Assembly: GCA_002311315.1 (NCBI GenBank)
Contig: DBZZ01000085.1
Coordinates: forward strand, 26,853-42,237
Reading direction: 5' to 3'
From: Methylococcaceae bacterium UBA1147
GTDB lineage: Bacteria; Pseudomonadota; Gammaproteobacteria; Methylococcales; UBA1147
DNA length: 15,385 bases
Part shown: positions 12,858 to 15,385 of the stretch, one piece after another
Numbering within the stretch: the stretch's first letter is position 1
Layout of the letters: the number at the start of each line of letters is the position of its first letter
Made by a program: the position numbers and the translations under genes
Notes under the pieces: generated by a model
Seen by the model: the letters and a program-made list of their open reading frames with translations, nothing else
Told to the model about the DNA's origin: nothing
Database searches by the model: none

Positions 12858-13928
12858 ATGCGGATCAACAGAGGGCAACTCGACTACCGGCATATCCTGA
12901 ACAACCTGTCGGACTGTGTGTTTCTGTTCAACAGGGACAAACAACTGATTTACGTCAATGACGCCGGTGAGCAACTGGTTGGCGGTAGTTTTCGACATTT
13001 TCTGAATCAGGATGTAACCGATCTCCTGAAATGCCCGTACATTGATCTTGAAAAAGACTTCAACCGTTCCATTCGCACGGGGATCTCCTTCGTCCATCGA
13101 GACCTGGTCATCGCGCCGACCGAGACATCGATCACCGTCGACTTCATCGCTACGCCAGTGTTCGAAAAGAATGAATTTACTTCCATGCTGATTGAAATCC
13201 AGCAGTTGGACCGGCACCTGAAGATTTCTCGCGAAGAGCAATTGCTGTCTCAGCAGAATGCATCCCGCCTGTTGCTTCGCGGCCTGGCACACGAGGTCAA
13301 AAATCCGCTCGGCGGCATCCGCGGAGCCGCGCAATTGCTAGCCCAGGAGCTACACGGAGAATACAATGAATACACGCGGATCATCATCGAGGAATCAGAT
13401 CGGCTGCAGGCACTGGTGGAACGGATTGTCGGCCCGAACAAGCCTCCACAGATGGCCCCGCACAACATCCACAACATTGTTGAACGGGTGAGGCAACTGG
13501 TCCAGGCAGAATCTCCCGCCGGCGTCACCATCAAGAGAGATTTCGATCCCAGTATCCCCGATCTGGTCTGCGACCAAGACCGGCTGATCCAGGCCATTCT
13601 GAATATCGTTCGAAACGCCTCACAGGCGATCGGAAAAACAGGCGAAATCAGGTTGCAGACGCGCATTTCCCGCAACATGACGATCGGCAGCAAGCACCAT
13701 AAACTGTCGGCAAAAATCGATGTGGTCGATAATGGCCCAGGCATCCCCAGCAACCTGATCGACCAGATTTTCTATCCCCTGGTTACCGGGAGACCGGAAG
13801 GCACCGGTCTCGGGCTTTCGATCGCGCAATCCCTGATCACTCAGCACCAAGGCATGATCAAATGCACAAGCGAACCCGGAAAAACCATTTTTTCAATCTT
13901 CTTACCTCTGAGCAACGGCAATGAATAA
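12858..13928 (+). CDS. ntrB: Nitrogen sensor histidine kinase NtrB (GlnL)
   Basis: This 356-residue cytoplasmic kinase phosphorylates NtrC when nitrogen is short and acts as its phosphatase when PII is bound. An N-terminal PAS-type sensor (about residues 8-118) begins I-L-N-N-L-S-D-C-V-F-L-F-N. The H-box is L-A-H-E-V-K-N-P-L with His145; the N-box centres on Asn253 (N-I-V-R-N-A-S-Q-A), G1 is D-N-G-P-G-I-P (291-297) and G2 is G-T-G-L-G-L-S (315-321). No membrane segment is present, as expected for NtrB. Length is close to the E. coli protein (349). The ATG at 12858 has no clear Shine-Dalgarno. The stop overlaps the ntrC start by 8 bp (ATGAATAA), coupling the two. Confidence 0.95.
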   Translation: MRINRGQLDYRHILNNLSDCVFLFNRDKQLIYVNDAGEQLVGGSFRHFLNQDVTDLLKCPYIDLEKDFNRSIRTGISFVHRDLVIAPTETSITVDFIATPVFEKNEFTSMLIEIQQLDRHLKISREEQLLSQQNASRLLLRGLAHEVKNPLGGIRGAAQLLAQELHGEYNEYTRIIIEESDRLQALVERIVGPNKPPQMAPHNIHNIVERVRQLVQAESPAGVTIKRDFDPSIPDLVCDQDRLIQAILNIVRNASQAIGKTGEIRLQTRISRNMTIGSKHHKLSAKIDVVDNGPGIPSNLIDQIFYPLVTGRPEGTGLGLSIAQSLITQHQGMIKCTSEPGKTIFSIFLPLSNGNE

Positions 13929-15348
13929 GATCCCTCGCGTTTGGATCATCGATGACGACCAGTCAATACGATGGGTCCTCCAAAAAGCCCTACAGAAAGC
14001 AGGTGTCGATGTCCGCAGTTTCAGCAATGGCAAAGATCTGTTGAACGTGATCGAAGATGATGTGCCCGATGTCATCGTATCCGATGTACGAATGCCCGGC
14101 ATTGACGGCATTGACCTGATGAACCGGGTGCAAACTATTTACCCGAACCTGCCGGTCATCATCATGACGGCACATTCCGACCTGGAAAGCGCAGTTTCTG
14201 CTTTCCACGGCGGTGCCTTCGAATACCTTCCCAAGCCCTTTGACTTGAATGACGCCGTTGACCTGGTGAGGCGCGCCTGCTCCCACGCCAGGCGCCAGGA
14301 ACCGGACAATGCGGAAGAAACCTTGCCCATTGTCGAGAAAACTCCCGAAATCATTGGCGAAGCCCCATCAATGCAGGAAGTCTTCCGAGCGATCGGACGA
14401 CTCGCCCGTTCACACATCACGGTACTGATCAACGGCGAATCCGGAACCGGAAAAGAACTGGTCGCCAAGGCCCTGCACCGGCACAGCCCACGCTCGAACG
14501 GCCCCTTCATCGCACTGAACATGGCCGCCATCCCGCACGACCTGCTGGAATCGGAACTCTTCGGGCACGAAAAAGGCGCGTTCACAGGCGCGTACAACCG
14601 TAGAGCGGGGCGCTTCGAGCAAGCCAATGGGGGATCACTCTTTCTCGACGAAATCGGTGACATGCCGGCGGAAACTCAGACACGTCTGTTGCGAGTTCTG
14701 GCCAATGGCGAGTTCTACCCGGTCGGGGGCCACACGCCGGTCAAGGTGGATGTACGCATCATCGCCGCCACCCACCAGAATCTCGAGGAACTGGTCAAGC
14801 AAGGCAGGTTCCGGGAGGACCTGTTTCACCGTCTGAACGTCATCCGGATACACATCCCGGCCCTGCGCGAAAGACGCCAGGATATCCCGCTGCTACTAAG
14901 CCATTTCATGCAACACGTCAGCCGGGAACTGAAGGTCGAGCCCAAGGTCCTTTTGCCTGAGGCGGAACACTACCTGTGCTGTCAGGCCTGGCCCGGAAAT
15001 GTTCGTCAGCTCGAAAATACCTGTCGCTGGCTGGTGGTCATGGCATCGGGGCGGGAAATCCATATGGAAGACCTGCCCCCGGAACTGGTTGTAAAGGCGG
15101 AAGTCTCCGTGACCGAGAACGACGCTTGGCAGCTTGTCTTGGGCAAGTGGGTACAGAAAAAACTGTCCAACGGGGACAGCGGTATCGCCAAGGAAGCCAT
15201 TCTCGATTTCGAAGCCACGGTCATCCGAACAGCGCTTAATTTTACCGGCGGCCGTCGACAGGAAGCCGCCCGGCTGCTGGGTTACGGCAGGAATACCTTA
15301 ACCCGCAAGATCAAGGAACTCGAACTCGAGGAGGAAATCAGGGCCTGA
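13921..15348 (+). CDS. ntrC: Nitrogen regulation response regulator NtrC (GlnG)
   Basis: This 475-residue sigma-54 activator has three domains. The receiver (about 1-122) has Asp11-Asp12 and the phospho-acceptor Asp55 in S-D-V-R-M-P-G, with T (M-T-A-H-S) and K (L-P-K-P-F) of the switch. The AAA+ domain (about 145-380) has Walker A G-E-S-G-T-G-K-E (172-179), the sigma-54-contacting G-A-F-T-G-A loop (219-224) and Walker B L-F-L-D-E-I-G-D. The C-terminal Fis-type helix-turn-helix is R-Q-E-A-A-R-L-L-G-Y-G-R-N-T-L-T-R-K. All key residues are intact, so it should be active on the sigma-54 promoters found before glnA and glnK. A longer linker after the receiver may explain the slight excess over the 469-residue enteric protein. 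Confidence 0.97.
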   Translation: MNKIPRVWIIDDDQSIRWVLQKALQKAGVDVRSFSNGKDLLNVIEDDVPDVIVSDVRMPGIDGIDLMNRVQTIYPNLPVIIMTAHSDLESAVSAFHGGAFEYLPKPFDLNDAVDLVRRACSHARRQEPDNAEETLPIVEKTPEIIGEAPSMQEVFRAIGRLARSHITVLINGESGTGKELVAKALHRHSPRSNGPFIALNMAAIPHDLLESELFGHEKGAFTGAYNRRAGRFEQANGGSLFLDEIGDMPAETQTRLLRVLANGEFYPVGGHTPVKVDVRIIAATHQNLEELVKQGRFREDLFHRLNVIRIHIPALRERRQDIPLLLSHFMQHVSRELKVEPKVLLPEAEHYLCCQAWPGNVRQLENTCRWLVVMASGREIHMEDLPPELVVKAEVSVTENDAWQLVLGKWVQKKLSNGDSGIAKEAILDFEATVIRTALNFTGGRRQEAARLLGYGRNTLTRKIKELELEEEIRA

Positions 15349-15385
15349 ACCCGGCAGGTTAGTAACCGAAAACAGAACCTTGGGC

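Noticed and set aside
1..15385. CRISPR arrays, tRNA or rRNA genes, insertion sequences, phage or defence genes
   Set aside because: I saw no regularly spaced direct repeats, no tRNA-like cloverleaf or rRNA sequence, no transposase or integrase motifs and no known defence families.

Overview
This window is a chromosomal segment of a Gram-negative gammaproteobacterium. The evidence is a PII/AmtB pair next to ubiK and a comM remnant, a two-subunit glycyl-tRNA synthetase (glyQS), heptose-bisphosphate phosphatase GmhB (LPS core), GloB, and a glnA-ntrB-ntrC cluster. A PP-loop thiouridylase-like protein paired with a TusA-family protein would fit a sulfur-oxidising relative, but that is inference and I cannot name a genus.

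Layout. (1) 1-522, minus strand: glnK followed by the 5' end of amtB, cut off at the window edge, with a sigma-54-type promoter (642-656) and possible NtrC sites (718-766). (2) 811-1969, plus strand: ubiK, then a decayed comM that has lost its N-terminus and two internal blocks. (3) 2141-4027, plus strand: a Tas-type aldo/keto reductase and glyoxalase II (gloB). (4) 4095-9531, minus strand: a five-gene run read as glyQ, glyS, gmhB, plsC, purM, converging on gloB. (5) 9611-10879, plus strand, divergent from glyQ: a PP-loop thiouridylase-like protein and a TusA-like sulfur carrier, 6 bp apart. (6) 11184-12593, plus strand: glnA with a full NtrC/sigma-54 control region and a strong intrinsic terminator. 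(7) 12858-15348, plus strand: ntrB and ntrC, overlapping by 8 bp.

How it works together. NtrB/NtrC at the right end would activate the sigma-54 promoters in front of glnA and, at the left end, glnK-amtB. GlnK reports nitrogen status to NtrB and to the ammonium channel, so both ends form one nitrogen-control circuit. The central block is housekeeping: translation, LPS heptose, phospholipid and purine synthesis.

I saw no CRISPR array, tRNA or rRNA gene, insertion sequence, prophage or defence system. The points most worth a second look are the stepwise decay of comM with a junction immediately after the ubiK stop, the two mirror-image -10 boxes between glyQ and the thiouridylase-like gene, the PP-loop/TusA pair, and the palindromes in the glnA and ntrB control regions.
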